From NCBI GenBank assembly GCA_946406115.1, contig OX291557.1:10386501-10450500 (forward strand): a stretch of 64,000 nt of DNA, in the 5' to 3' direction. This document shows, piece after piece, positions 10,407 through 23,689 of this stretch; the first letter of the stretch is position 1; every line of letters starts with the position of its first letter. Under the pieces are notes generated by a model, which was not told the origin of the DNA, made no database searches, and was given only the letters and a program-made list of their open reading frames with translations. A program made the position numbers and the translations under genes. Origin of the DNA: Apoda limacodes. Lineage: Eukaryota; Arthropoda; Insecta; Lepidoptera; Limacodidae.

Positions 10407-12629
10407 AATTCTAGTAAGACTAGAAGTGCCGCCACAAGAGAGTACAGTTATTTTCGTTTAGCATCTATTTAGCCAGGCTAACTAGAGACTATGTACACAC
10501 TGTATCCGAAGATATAGCCTACCGGACCACTTTCGCAAACCTGGAACCGGCTTTTAGCAAAAATTTGATCAGTGAAAGTAATCGCGACTGATAGTTCGGA
10601 GGGAAATCTATTAATAAACTAGGCCTAGGCACTCAACGTTACATTTAGATGCTGTAGATAAATTATTTATTAGTTCATGTCAGTATATACCTACTATTAT
10701 ACATATATATACAGCTGTATTAGACGCTTATTTGTGCATTGAAGTTGAAAATGTTTTGGTAGAGCGGCTTGGATAGGTTATGTAAAAATATTACACAAGA
10801 GCTACATGTCCAATTTGAAACAACGTTCCACCCTTTAAAAGAAAATATTTGACACCGACAAACGGGACCGAATAAATTATTTAATTATATTTTGATATTG
10901 ATCATTCCGTAAGATGAAATGTTATGAAAATAAAATGAATAAACCTTTTATCAACAAAAACATCAATATTAGAAAGCAAAAAATAAGCCCCTAAAGCAAA
11001 CTAATTGACAGGACGTTAAGCTACATATTTTATTCGCCGTGAAGCTTTGATTGCCAAAAATTGAGTAGAGATAGGTAAAAAAGTTCTGGTTGGATCTGAT
11101 CAAGAAAGAAACAGTAGCTTACGCGGCATTGAGAGCCTCCTCCTTTTTTGAAATCGGTTAAAAAAATATCTAACTTCAATACTTCTAATAAAAAAATGCC
11201 CAGAAGTAGAAGGTAGTGCAAATTACAAGCAAGGTAACTTATTTATAATATAATAGTGACTAGTGAAATATACATAAAACAGCATAAAAAAAGATTTGAC
11301 ATAACATGATGCTATAAGAGGGTTTTTTGACTTCACGTACTTTTTCTCTTTCGGTAAAAAATATTGTTTCTTTAAAACGAATTTCTAATTTGTTTCTAAT
11401 ACATTCAAGTATTTCTACTACAAACCCTTTTTCTTTTCTTTTTTATTCCTTATACGTGCTCAAAAAAGAATTTCCCGCGGGCACGTTTCATAATGATAAA
11501 CATGTCGACAACTTCAATTAGCTTTTGCAAGCAAGTGCCGGGCCCTTATAGGGCTAGAATATACCGCTAGTTTAATGTGTTGGAGGTTAGTCACATAAGT
11601 ACTTTATTCTAGCTGAGAATGAAGTCTACAGTTGGGTCGTGAAAGTTATTGGAAATTGTGACCGACATTACCAAACCAACCTAACACATCTCGCGGCGAC
11701 AAGTATGAACGGCAATCAAGTCTACGGATTTCTTTTGCAAGTAGCAAGGATAGCACAAAATCAGACACAGCAAATATTGGCTAAGAAAGGATTGGATAAT
11801 CGTCATTGCCGTCTTGCGACTTCTTTTTAACAAAGGAGGAGGTTCTCAGTTCCATCTGTACGTTATTTTATACAAACTTAAGGAAGGTTTCTAAGGACTA
11901 CTTCGAGTTCTTTAAGAAAGGAGTTAATATTTTGACTAATTCAAAAAGCTGATTTTCTGATTCTGATAAATTTCCGTAAATATATAGGCAAAGTTATCGT
12001 CACATATTTTGTAACAGCTGTTATTTAAGTTTTGGTAAATCACTATAATATAGTGGTTTGACCAGTCAAGTGTTTTATAACCAACAGGCGTATTTAATTT
12101 TCAACATTAATGAGTTTAATGGGTCCAGAAGAAATATAAATGAAATTATGTAACATAACGTCGAAACTAATTAGGTATTTTTTATTATTCAAAGGTTAAA
12201 AACTAAATGTCTAACACAAAAAAAACCTGTAATATTGTAATCAATAAACAACTAAAAGTCGTTCAACAGTACCTAATTAGATAAATTGAAACAAGGCTCT
12301 AAAACTAAAATGTAATTAAATATCCCATATCTTTCCCTATAATAATAATCATTTATTTGGTTTTTAATATGCACTTAAACTATAATTTGTAGTAGGTTAA
12401 GAGCTTAGTGATTCATATCAGTGTAGTAGTAATAATAATAGTTCCATTAGCACCAAGAAGTGTAGTGCAGTTGCTATCGACCATTTTAATCCTACTCTAA
12501 GCCAGACATACCCAACTTGTGGCCTTGCGGCTTGGTAGCCTGGCAGCGTGCTGTTAACAGCCTACAAACGTAAACCTAGAGTGTATTGTTATTGGCAATC
12601 AATTTCGCTCGACAAACTCTAAAAAACCG
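10407..12629. other. Noncoding stretch with two family C end fragments
   Basis: Two short fragments carry the family C end motif: 11128-11168 in reverse (GAGCCTCCTCCTTTTTTGAA) and 11822-11868 forward (AAAGGAGGAGGTTCTCAG). A decayed LINE C-terminal tract may lie between 11640 and 11935, where GGACTACTTCGAGTTCTTTA resembles the LINE end at 50.5 kb. The 60- to 64-codon ORFs at 11030-11830 are not supported as genes. Confidence 0.45.
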
Positions 12630-12760
12630 ACCCACACTTGACGTTTTCAAGTAGCCTATCCTTCCCTGGGACTCAAACTATCTCCATGCCAAAATTTCAT
12701 CTTAAAAGAGGTTACGGACGGACAGAGTTACTTTCGCATTTATATTGTAAGTATAAATAT
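12630..12760 (+). repeat. Family A repeat, 3' half
   Basis: Contains CCCACACTTGACGTTTTCAA, CTATCTCCATGCCAAAATTT and GAGTTACTTTCGCATTTAT, the second half of the unit at 10165-10406 in the same orientation. The small ORF here is a reading through the repeat. Confidence 0.65.
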
Positions 12761-13129
12761 AATTTAACTGACCGCGGTAACAGCGGTCTTGTCTATAAAT
12801 ATAAGGGATCTCTCGATACGCATTGTCTCCGACAACACCACTGTGCTACAAGCCTACAATGAATGAATGATAAATATAGTCAAAAATCTCGGATAATCCC
12901 CTGAAAATAAATCCTGGTACGTATAGGTACGCTGTGTACAAATTGTCCAGTCGATCGCCGAAGCGGCTGAAAAAAAACCGCATTACAATCATCCGTCTGG
13001 CCCATGCGATGCCACAGACAGACAAACAGACTTCAAACTTATAAGCCTTTCTTTTTACTTGCTTTTATTTAATTCACAATGCTTCCTTTGTCGTTTTTTT
13101 TCCTTCCATCTTGTGGTGGGATCTTGCAA

Positions 13130-15403
13130 GCTTAATTAAACTGAACTGAATAAAGTTGAAGAAAGATACTGCACTCGTGAAACTGCAAAGTCAAAAACTA
13201 TCCTGGACCATGTATGCTCAAATCTTATGAATCATACTTTCCACATGGCTATCATGGAATCGACCTTATCAGATCATAAACAGATTTACTTAGAGATAAA
13301 ACAATATAAACAAAATCCAAATAACCAAAACAAAATCCAATCCAAATGTAAAAATAGAAATGAACAACAGGTATAGCAACTACTTACAACTAGAAAAATC
13401 TCTGCTTTCGGCAATTTCAAAAAACAAAATAAAGAAAACCAAGATTTTAAACGCTAATGGAAATGACTGGATAAATAAAAATATTATAATAGGTATAAAT
13501 CAGAGAAATACACTATGGAAAAAAATGAAAGCGTATCCAGAAGACAATAAAATTAAAGAAGAATTTACGAAGAAAAAAAACAAAGTTTTTTCTCAAATTC
13601 AGTCAGCAAAACATAGTTACTACAATAAATTATTCAAAAGATGCGAAAAAAAACCATTGAAAATGTGGAAAGTAATCAATGACTTAAGAAGTGAGAACAA
13701 GAAAGAGATTTATGCTCCTTCGAAACTTCAAAATTAATCAGGCATCATTAGCGGGGAAAAAGAATTATGTGAGTGTTTCAATGACTTTTTTCCACCATTG
13801 GCTCCACGTTAATAAACCAAATACCACCGATATACCATAATAATCTAACGAACACCGTTACTTTTGAAAACATAAATAAAACATTAAAACAATTAACTCC
13901 GGCAACTAATGAGGAAGTCGAAAATATTATAAATAACCTAAACACGAACACAAGCTCTGGTATGGACGGCATTACTATTAAAATAATAAAATGTGTCAAG
14001 GATCTCATTATCGACAACCTTACTGAATGTATTCATTAAAGCATCGTAAACGGATATTTTCTGGACTCGCTTAAAATTGCTAAAATAAGCCCAATTTACA
14101 AATCTGGAAGTAAAAAAGATCCTGGAAACTATCGGCCAATATCAGTGTTACCGATGTTTTAAAAAACTTTTGAAAAAATACTCTATCTTCGCCCTAACAC
14201 TCACCTTGAAAATTTAAATTTCTTATTTGAAAGACAGCATGGCTTCCGGGCAAAATCAAACACCTTGTCAGCTACTATCGACCTAGTTACCAAAATTAAA
14301 CTCAATTTAGATAAAAAAAAATAACTCTCGGGGTATTTATAGATCTCAAGAAAGCCTTCGACACTGTCAGTCACACACTATTACTACAAAAATTCAAGGC
14401 AATTGGCATAACTGAAAGTGCATTCGATATATTTAAATCTTATCTTACAAATCGGTATCAAGTGGTTAAAACTGCTAATCAACAAAGCACTCCAAAATTA
14501 ATAAGTTGTGGCGTTCCACAAGGCTCAATTTTGGGACCACTCTTATTTCTTATCTACATAAATAATTTACATGAAACAAACTTACAAGGACATGTTACAT
14601 TATATGCGGATGATACATGTTTATTTTACTTCGGACATTCAATACAAACAATTATACAACAGGCACAAAGTGATTTAAAAATATTGCAAAGGTGGTTTTC
14701 AAATAATTTATGAACAGTTAACGCGTCCAAAACTAATTACATAATTTTTTCTGCAAAAAAATAAGAAAATTAAAGACTATGCACCTTTAACTTTAAATGG
14801 GGTAGTATTAAAAAGGGTAAACGAAGAGAAATATCTGGGGCTCATCTTAGACAACCAACTGACTTGGAAGCCACACATTAACAAACTACGATATAAAATA
14901 TCATCTCTTATGGGAGCGCTACGTAATAATGTTAAATGCTTACCTCTAAATATTCGCTATATTATTAATAATTCAATGGTAAAACCACACATCGACTATT
15001 TAATAGAATTATGGGGATGTGCTGCTAAAAGTAACTTAAAATGCTTACAAACAGCTCAAAACAAAATTATAAAGATTCTATTTCATTACGACTATTTCAC
15101 ACCGACCAAAAAAATATACCAGGATACTAAACTAATGAATATCGTTCAAACCTACAAATATAACACTTGTCTATTAATACGAACAATATTATTAAAGGAC
15201 ATTAATTCAAAACTAGTTTTTACGAAAAAAGTGCAAGTGCAACAACGCGTTACTCGGCGAGCCAATGACTTAATATTACGAACCCCTAGAACAAACTATG
15301 GCAATGGAAATATAATGTTAAAAGGAGCACGAATTTACAACTCACTGCCTAAAGACATAAGAGAAGCAAAGTCAATGTTCACTGTTAAAAAATTGTTATA
15401 ACA
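13130..15403 (+). mobile_element. Non-LTR retrotransposon (jockey/CR1 superfamily), decayed, 5' truncated
   Basis: One LINE ORF2 can be followed across broken frames. The first part (about 13150-13370) is the end of an APE-type endonuclease, with the KTILDH and SDHKQIYLEI motifs. The pre-RT spacer follows at 13360-13737. Reverse transcriptase motifs include GMDGI near 13960, NYRPISVLP near 14135, GVFIDLKKAFDTV near 14330, GVPQGSILGPLLF near 14510 and YADD near 14603-14614. The C-terminal region runs to a stop at 15401-15403. At least three stops or frameshifts (about 13373, 13737, 14036) break the frame, so it is inactive. Full-length ORF2 of this group is about 900 residues; the 5' half is missing here. 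Confidence 0.9.
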
Positions 15404-16080
15404 TTATATTTTAATAGATTACTCAACAGTAGAAACGGCGTAACCTGTAAACTGACATGCGTGATCTGTATGTATGTGAGGATACATGTGTGTATGAATG
15501 TATTTATAAGCATGTTTAGATGTATGCAAGTATATATGTGTAAGTATGTATGTATAACATGTAATTAAGGCTATCTCGTACAAATGGTAACACGTATTAT
15601 TTTTGTGTGTATATGTATACACACAATATATATATATATATAATATATGTATATATGTAAAATTTATGTTCAATTTAATTATATAATAGTTCAATCTAAT
15701 TATATACTGTTATACATAAAAGCTTTTTAAATTAAAAATATATTCTATGTTGATATATAACCTATTTTTGCCTACCGACTACTTATAATTATAACTGACA
15801 TAACATTAATTATAAAATCAATTATTCTACATCCTAATTTAAACACGTATTATTTTTTTATGTGGATATGTGTACAATAATAGTTATAATATAATATAAG
15901 ATCAATTTAATTACATAACAGTTCAATAAAAGTTAATTTAATTATAATCTAATCTAATTATATGCTGTTATAATAGGTGTTAAAAATTATAATCTCATTT
16001 TGATACATAACCATTAACCGTTAAATTATTAATCAATTATTTAAAATACTAACATAGGCTAAATATTAAACTATTTAATA
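15404..16080 (+). repeat. LINE 3' tail with TA/TG microsatellite and a duplicated block
   Basis: Right after the LINE stop come TGTATG-rich and TA-rich simple repeats (about 15460-15660). A block starting with ACACGTATTATTTTT occurs at about 15591 and again at about 15844. Both copies continue through CAATTTAATTA, AGTTCAATC/A and CTAATTATAT and end in GATA(C/T)ATAACC. This looks like a duplicated 3' untranslated region or two tandem insertions of one tail. The minus-strand 91-codon ORF here is a microsatellite reading. Confidence 0.6.
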
Positions 16081-18869
16081 AGTTGGGCACCTAAACCGGA
16101 CACAGAATCTATTTGCAATTTGTGTAAACAAAAATGACCTTGACGCGCGTCTTTCGCTTTGTTAGTCTATGCAACATATATATAAATTTGTATTATATTT
16201 CTCATCGTAAATTTGAAATTTTGTAGATTTAAGGTTTAATCAGTGTCGTGATTTGAAAACTAGTTCAAGAATGTGACAATAAAAGTAATCATGTAAGTAT
16301 TTTAATGATAAAATTACCAGGAAAAATTAACATTAAGTAAAGGTAGGTTATGTTTACAAGATTTGCATATAGATTTTGAGTCAGGTTTACCTAGAACTAT
16401 CCCTTATTAAATAAACGTAGACATGTAGGTCGCCCGTTACAAGTGACAATGTCGTGCTATTTAGCGACACCGATGTTACATCTTTTTGTGTTCCATGATA
16501 TTGTAAGTTACCCACATCCTACTAACTTTGTTTGCTTCGAATTTACTAATTACTTATCAAAATGTGCACTCATTGTATGTTATTTTTAAACAAACTTTTG
16601 TATTTTTCTCTATTAAGCGATTTTATTGTAATCTTTAGAGAAATAAAATTCTTAAAACAAAAAAAAAACATACTTCCTGTTATCACCCTTCGATGAAATT
16701 TTGCATACTTACTAATCTCGGATGACAATACAATATTCCACAGTTACTTTGACCAACAGCCCCCTCCTAGAGTTGTACCAGAGGTGGAGATGAAAAATTT
16801 AAAAATCTTCAAAATGGGTATCCCGGGGTTTTGAGGGTCGCAGATCATGAATTTGATGTTCATTTTGATGTTATCACCTCTTGGCACATGCAGTAAGTGC
16901 ACCTGAAGGTGAACATTAGGGTGGAACGTGAATAATTACGTGAAAATTTAATTACTAATTTATATTGATAATAATATCGTTTTCCAAGTTCTCATCACCC
17001 AACTAATGAAACTTGGGCGATAAACTATAAAAATTCAAATAAATTATCACTAAGAAGTATAAAATAAATAAAGTTTTTTACTTTTTTTTTAAGTCGAGGG
17101 TTAAAAAGAAAACAAATTACAGATATACATTATAGTTTGATTTGATAACATATTGTTTTGCTTGGAATGTTTTACTATTCCGATAATTTTTCGACAGAGC
17201 AGTCTTTCTCGCCCTAAAAGCCCGGTGGAGCAGTAATGGCTGCATCAGCCAACTGCATTGTCAGTTCAGAAAAAAAAAAAAGACAGAGTAGCGACTCCTA
17301 ATTTCTCAAACTTGGCAAGGCCTGTCCAAGCTATCGCAGATATGGACTCAATTTGCAGTAATGTGTCCACTCTACAGGCACAGGTTCATGTTACTTTTTG
17401 TACAGCCTTACAGCGGCCATTGAACTCAGACTAAACAAGTCGGTTACTTTGCAAGTGTCAATGCGCCGCTAACACATTATTTATAATTTTTTATGGTCGT
17501 CATTCTGGTAACCTATTTTGAATTATTTACGGTGTCATAGCGTAATTTTTTTTTTTGAGTTGATAATGCAGGCCAGAAAAAAGGAGTAGGCTTGAAGATA
17601 TTGTCGTAACTGTAACTCAAGAATAAAATACAAACAATAGTTTAGAAGCAACAACTTGCAGAACACGGACTCTTTTTTTTTTAGGTCCGTGTTGCAGAAT
17701 ATAAATTTTAGAACAAACATGAATTTGTTTTTAGAATTATTTTTCAAAACATCAGATGCATTTTTAAAGCCCTATTCAATGATGCCTAGTGACGCGATGG
17801 GGTATCACTGTGATTCTGGCATCAAACATCTAAACCAGTATAACAACTTTTATTACCACAGCCACGTCAAATGTAAAAGAACACCTCTATAATCAATTAT
17901 AATAAAATTTAAATAAAAACGATACTAATCATTCACCAGAAACTGAAAAACGTAGGTCAATAAAATACACCAAACCACAGATTCTATAATACTTTACTAT
18001 CAAAACGTACTGGCAGTTTAAAGGCCATTTAAAGAAACAAAAGAAAAAATTTGTTCCTTCAATACAATTACATTCTTTTATGTAGGTACTAAAAATACAA
18101 GTAATTACGTACAGACTAGACAAGACAAGAGAGTCTGTCTGACCGACTTACCTAGTATTTTGCAAGGTAAGAATATAGGTAGAGTACCTGGACGGACGGA
18201 CATACCTGTCTAGCCGGTGTGCGCTCCGCGACTCATTTATCACTAAGTAGAAATCACTTTATTTCTTACCTTTTACGTGTTGAGATTATATTCTAAGTAT
18301 TCATAGTTCTGTCAGCCCACTGCAAAACTAGCTTTCTCTTAAAGGAACCTATGGTTTACCACAATACTTAGAACAGTGGGTACCATATGTGAAATATTAC
18401 ACCTAGAAATAGTACTGGTACTATGTTATCGTTTGTGAAATTATATGTAACATAAGTAATTACTCATATGGTACCATATATTATATCATATCATTTTTGT
18501 AATAAATAAAAAGGTTTAATAAAATAAAAAAAATGGTAAAAAATAACGATAATGCTTACGTAATGTACTTTTGAAATATAAAAAACATATTGTAAACTTG
18601 ATGTGCCTAAAAGGTTTTTACGCCTGTTGTAAGACATTGTTGACATTTTGTAGAGTAGACACTGTACCTGAAGCCAAATCTTCTGCTTCTTGTTTCGTAT
18701 TGTTGTTCGATGTTTTGAAAAACATTTAGTGTCAAAATGACTTCAAACGTAGAAGACGTATTTCCAGTTTTAGAAATAGTATATTTAAAATAAAATTACC
18801 GCCACACCGCCACACAGTACAATTGATTACCACAGATCATATATACAAACGAAAGTTAAAGCGAGGTAA
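16081..18869. other. Noncoding stretch, no gene seen
   Basis: Mostly AT-rich single-copy sequence. The 16660-16940 part (GCCCCCTCCTAGAGTTGTAC, GGTATCCCGGGGTTTTGAGG) is less AT-rich and has the look of an old transposon, but I find no partner copy in the window. A 9-bp inverted repeat around a T run (AACACGGAC at 17662-17670, GTCCGTGTT at 17685-17693) is short and probably incidental. Small ORFs at 17535-18123 have no support. Confidence 0.45.
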
Positions 18870-19121
18870 AGCTAACAACAACTCCTTAATTATAGTAAGG
18901 TATTTGCTATAACTGTAGCTATAGTTTGTCCGCGTAAAGTTCGGTTATAGTTATACTGCTGCGGGAACTTCTTAATTTTTCAGGATACGAAGTAGCCTAT
19001 GTCCTTATTCTTCAACTATCTCTGTGCCAAATTTAAGCTCAATTGGATGCTCCGTTACGACCGCGACGTAAAGGAAGGACAAACACACTCACTTTCGCAT
19101 TTATAATATTAGTATGGATAA
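18870..19121 (+). repeat. Family A repeat, forward copy
   Basis: Contains ACTCCTTAATTATAGTAAGG, TATAACTGTAGCTATAGTTT, GCTGCGGGAACTTCTTAATT and CTCTGTGCCAAATTTAAGC, and ends with CACTTTCGCATTTATAATAT then TAGTATGGATA. The 104-codon ORF that begins inside its 3' end at 19043 is a chance frame extending into the following sequence. Confidence 0.7.
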
Positions 19122-20105
19122 CCTTTATTTCTCTTTTTGAACCGGACGTGTTTGTTTTACCATGGTTCCGAAATTACAGAAAATACTGGGACTCCTGGTT
19201 CCAGTGGAAGCCAGTACCATGGTACAGTACCGGTTTTGCATTTCCTAATACCTACGTATTAACTTCTCTTGAGGGAAGTTATTTTGATAGATCCGAAAAT
19301 CGAAATCGAAAAAATTTACGTTTTGAGACCTGGACAATCGTTTGCCAAAGAGTTTGAACAAAATCGGTCCAGCGGTTTGTTTTTTATCGCTAAAAACTGA
19401 TGTTTTTTAAAACGCAAAAAGAATTCTCAAGGCAAGTTGCTCGTGCGGTACTAGCTACCGAACTAATTTTTTTTTTATTTATCTGTGGTAGAAGGTATAA
19501 AGCTGGTTATGGTATAAAAGAAGCAATTTTATATTGAAAAGACCGTTTTTAAATGTAAATGGAAACTTCGAGAATGAGCGTAAGAAAAGAACAAACTTTA
19601 CGAGCCTTTCACATGATCACATCTGATGAGCTGTTACCCAAGGTTTAAATTGGATCATAAACTGCGCTCCATTAAATAACCTCAAACAGTTTTCGTTTGA
19701 CAGGGAGATAAACAATTTTACATCGGAGAGATTAACATCGCAGACAGGGGACCGCCTTTGGTCAATTTCGTCTTTTACGTAACTGCATAGTTAAAAGTTT
19801 GATATGAGTTATATATACTCAGATAAGTTGAGTAAATTGATAGGCGTAACTAGATTTTTAGTTAGAAGGGAGCAAAATAACAATTTCTTTCCAGGGGTAT
19901 ATATAGCGGGTAAACCCAACTAAACAGAATATATATAGGTATATGTTTTTGGAAGATGGTTAAGATGTAAAAGCTCAAGATTATCGCTATTTTCGCCAAT
20001 AAGAGACAGGCAACTTCTATGTAGGTTACCCCCCTTGATTATGCCTTTAGAGGCATAATGTTAATTTGACGATAACTATAAAATTTCACGCGCTTTTTCT
20101 TATTT
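19122..20105. other. Noncoding stretch, no recognisable feature
   Basis: Includes a short local direct repeat of ACCATGG (19159 and 19216), but no gene, known repeat or splice-like structure that I can support. Confidence 0.45.
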
Positions 20106-20640
20106 TTAAACGACTTCAAAAAAGGAGGAGGTTCTCAATTCGGATGGTTGTATTTTATTTTTATTTTTATGTATGTTCGGGTATAACTCCGTCATATATA
20201 GACGGATTTTCATAATACTTTTTTTATTTAAAGGGGTATACTTCGGAGCTGGTCCCATATTAATGTAGTGAATTTAAAACTTAAATTTTCTATCAAAAAA
20301 AGTAATTGGTGGTCATTTGGAACTGGTGAAACGCCTTTTGTGTTGATGATTGTATAAAATTTTGTTAAGAGTATCGATTACTATTACGATGTTTTCGTAC
20401 TATTACGAGAAAAAAAAGCAATTCGTCACTCGAAAGTTAAAAAATATAAACTTTTAAAAAAAAACAGCTGACTTCAAAAAAGATGCACTAATTCCCAAAT
20501 ATCTAATCTGAATTACAGTTTGAAGTTGGTGTCTATGTACCTAAAGTTTATAACACTCTTCAATTTCATGACCCATTTTTGAAAATAAGTAACTTATTAT
20601 TTTTACCTTTTTAGTGCATCGTTTTGAAGCCATTTGCAAT
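20106..20640 (+). repeat. Family C repeat with internal inverted ends
   Basis: It starts TTTTTAAACGACTTCAAAAA and AGGAGGAGGTTCTCAATTCG. The last section (about 20465-20640) is itself bounded by inverted repeats: GCTGACTTCAAAAAAGATGC on the left and TAGTGCATCGTTTTGAAGCC on the right, around GAATTACAGTTTGAAGTTGG. A reverse-oriented copy is at 23690-24076. This is a non-autonomous DNA element or composite that I know as frequent in Lepidoptera; no coding sequence. Confidence 0.65.
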
Positions 20641-22514
20641 ACATTATCTAATGAAAATACTTAGTGTTGAAAACGCATTTATAAAAAATGTTACAATAAG
20701 CATAGGTAGGTAGGTACATAACATTTAAAATTCTACTGAACCCGCAAATAACCATTCTTGTTCGCTCTAACATTTAGTAGGTAATTCTATCAGCTTCACC
20801 AGTAGCTGGAAATAAGGATAGTGATTTGTTTAAAACGGTAGCTAACACTTGACTTGAACTGATCTTCAATCCGCCACACAACGTCATATGCGGTACTTAA
20901 ACCGATTCTTAAGAAACCTTCTAAATACAATAAAAATAAGAGTTACAATCCTAGAGCTGCATAGATAAATACCTTACACAATTATAGAATTAAGGCTGCA
21001 GCATATGTAGAAGTCACATATCTTTACTTGCTTACCTAAATTGAACTTAAAAACTAGATAGTTGAATACATTTTTCCTTGTAGCATCTTATGATCTTAAG
21101 TGGTTTGGATGAGATTGAGGGTATCACGGTCGCGGGTAGAGGCTAGCAGTTGATAAGTATTCTGTGCCATTGATTAGGTTGTTAAGGCGCGTTTTGCCAA
21201 CGGTCGCCGTGCCTTATCTTTAGTGCAGATGAGATCTTCTAATATCTATCATCTTTTGAGAGTTAATGAATATTCGATATGAATCAGTGTGCTGATTAAG
21301 TATAATTCTATATTTCTTAGGTATTTAGAACAGCCTTAATTATTATAATATTATGTTCTTTGGTTTGTAATTCTGTTGCGTATCTCTATCTATGTTTACC
21401 TACCTATATGACTCAGCGTAGAGCTTTATGGCTGGTAACTCTATAAAAAAAAAGGTTGGCTTAAAATTTCTAAATAGTCAAAACTATATATGTTTTTGAG
21501 AACATAGAAACGTTTATATAATATGAGATATGTACAATAATGTATTAAATTAAGTACTAATTATTGTATATCATATACTTAATATTGTTAAATACGAATG
21601 CAGTAAGTCGGTATTTTTGTGAATATATAAGTGGTAATTGGTAGTTTTCCAGCTAGTGATAATGAGTCTATTGAACTATCTAATACAGAGTCAGCCTAGT
21701 CTTTTTTATCTTGGTGGCGAGCCTCAACCATCAGAGTCACTCATTTAAAATATAACAGAGTTAAGATAAAATCAAAACCTAACATTGATTTTCGGTGCTT
21801 TACATACTCTGCAAATGCTTTAAAAGATAAAGATTAACTTTAAAAATGCTTGTCTGATGACATAATTTTTCAAGAAGGTATATGGATTTTCAAGAAGGGA
21901 GTAATTTCGTTTGTAGAGGATCGGCATGGCAGCACCCCTCCTAATGCCCCAAGTGGTCTCACTAGTATCCATAGACTACGCGAATTGCTTACAATCAGGT
22001 GGATCGTATGCATGTTTGGAATACAAAAAACACCAAAAGAATTAATGTTCAATTGTTTTAAATCACCATTGCTTCCACTTCTTGCTTTTAGTTTAGCCGT
22101 GGCGCAATAGGCATAAGTGCCTGCTTAATGATTAATTTAAAATATTCAATCGATCCTTGTGGTGTTACTGATCTTTCTGGTGCGTCGTGGTCGTGCATTG
22201 CACGCGGCCTCGATGTTCCACCGCCTTATAAGGAGCCAGGGCCGACGAGCTGGACTTGCGACAGGCGTCGGAGCAGGTATTTTAGGCTCGAGCCCTAAAT
22301 TGTTTACGCGCAACCCGTATGAACACGATTTAATTTAAAATGTCAAGCAATTTGGTTAAGACTACCTGCTGTCCCGGCTTTGCTCGCGTGTATATGGGCT
22401 TTTGGTTTTAAGGCGCAGTAGCTAAGCGGCAAATTAGGGCCATCATAATATGTTTAGGCTATGAAAGATGGCTCTTGTGCTAAAAGCGGCTTCTTCCAGC
22501 GGAAATAGTGCTTT
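20641..22514. other. Noncoding stretch with possible SINE and LINE-end relics
   Basis: At 21955-22015, ATCCATAGACTACGCGAATT and CAGGTGGATCGTATGCATG resemble a diverged LINE 3' end (compare 50560-50640). At 22090-22130, GCCGTGGCGCAATAGGCATA and AGTGCCTGCTTAATGA look like the 5' half of a tRNA-derived SINE, but no clear B box follows at tRNA spacing. The GC-richer 22180-22310 has no open frame of note. Confidence 0.4.
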
Positions 22515-22848
22515 AAGGCACATATAGCAGCTAAATAGCGCCACCACTATATTATGTATTACCTTGTACACATATTATAACAAAAATATACAGAATAGAA
22601 ATTGTATCAACTGTCATAAGCTATTTTAAAAACGTATTGTTTTGTTACTAAAATAAAAAGTGGTCTTTTTAAGCAGAAAAGTTAACTAAAGCTTACAGAT
22701 GTTTTCCAGAAATAATACAAAACGTTCTAAACAGCTTACGACTAGTTTTTTGGCTTCTATGTAGTACATTTTTGGAATATGCTTTGTGCGAAGCGGAATT
22801 AAATGATATCCAATAGCGGCGCTAGTTAGCTGCAATAGGACCCTTAAA
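22515..22848. mobile_element. M1-family foldback element, diverged copy
   Basis: Ends read TTAAGGCACATATAGCAGCT on the left and, on the right, GCGGCGCTAGTTAGCTGC followed by AATAGGACCCTTAA, the same termini as the element at 781-1121. The inner GTCATAAGCTATTTT and AAGTGGTCTTTTTAAGCAGA blocks also match. The arms are less symmetrical than in the first copy, so this one is older or partly deleted. Another partial end (GTTCGAAGAGGAAATT, 22931-22946) lies just to the right. Confidence 0.65.
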
Positions 22849-23689
22849 CTCAAAATTATAATAATACTTGACATTCTAAAAATACTTTATTACTAGTTAT
22901 ATTTCAGTTTTTCAGATTTTTAATACGCTTTGTTCGAAGAGGAAATTAAAAAACGTGGCGTCGCTAATTATCTACATACTGCATAAGCCTTATACTAAAA
23001 TCAGCGGGAGATACAACATGGAATACTTCTAAAGAAACCAAAATAATCTCAATTATTTTTTAGATCCGCTTCCTTAATATAAATAAAATTAAAATAAGTT
23101 CTCATTCCACTGAGAAACCAATAGGTAGGTTCTTAACCTAAATCAACAAAAATCAAATTTCAAATTTATCAAAATCAGACTTGTTATAATAATAAAACTC
23201 AGACGTTTTTTACTACAACCAAAAAAAGATGACCAGCCTTGCGTTAAGCATACTACGACATTGCGTGAGTGATTTCGAAGAACTGTCGATTCTTTAAATA
23301 ACTAACCAGTTTCGGCGGTGTCTTCCTCGCGTCCTCGGCGGCGTCCTTTGGCCTGTTCCCTAGAGAATGCACCCAAGGCCCTAAATGGACTAAATTATAT
23401 ACCATTTCTCCGGTATTTGGCAACACTTCGATTGTTCCTATTTTGGAAATCGGCGGCAGATTTGGGTTTGGGAGAATTCTGTTTTTCCTCTTACAGTAAC
23501 ATTGCTGAATAATTATGCCAGACTTTATTTATTAGTTTATTTGCTTTCCGATTAGGTTGTTGGGTATTAGGTGTTTTTTTAACTTCTTTCTTATAGTTAT
23601 AACTATAATTAAATACAGATTTTTTTAATAAGAAAGGAAACTTTAATGATTAAAAAGGTTGAATAAAAATATGTTCATACAAAAATCTG
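22849..23689. other. Noncoding stretch, partial M1 relic only
   Basis: Apart from the partial M1 end at about 22910-22985 there is nothing I can name. A 64-codon plus-strand frame at 23318-23512 is arginine/serine-rich at its start but has no recognisable domain. Confidence 0.4.

Noticed and set aside
17662..17693. 9-bp hairpin around a T run, terminator-like
   Set aside because: The genome is eukaryotic, and the stem is short and isolated.
18135..18175. Strong donor-like sites on both strands (CTAGGTAAGT on minus, GCAAGGTAAG on plus)
   Set aside because: No open frame or leader-like sequence precedes either site; they look coincidental.
19043..19357. 104-codon plus-strand ORF rich in aromatic residues
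   Set aside because: It starts inside the 3' end of a family A repeat, has no recognised domain, and has no splice or promoter context.
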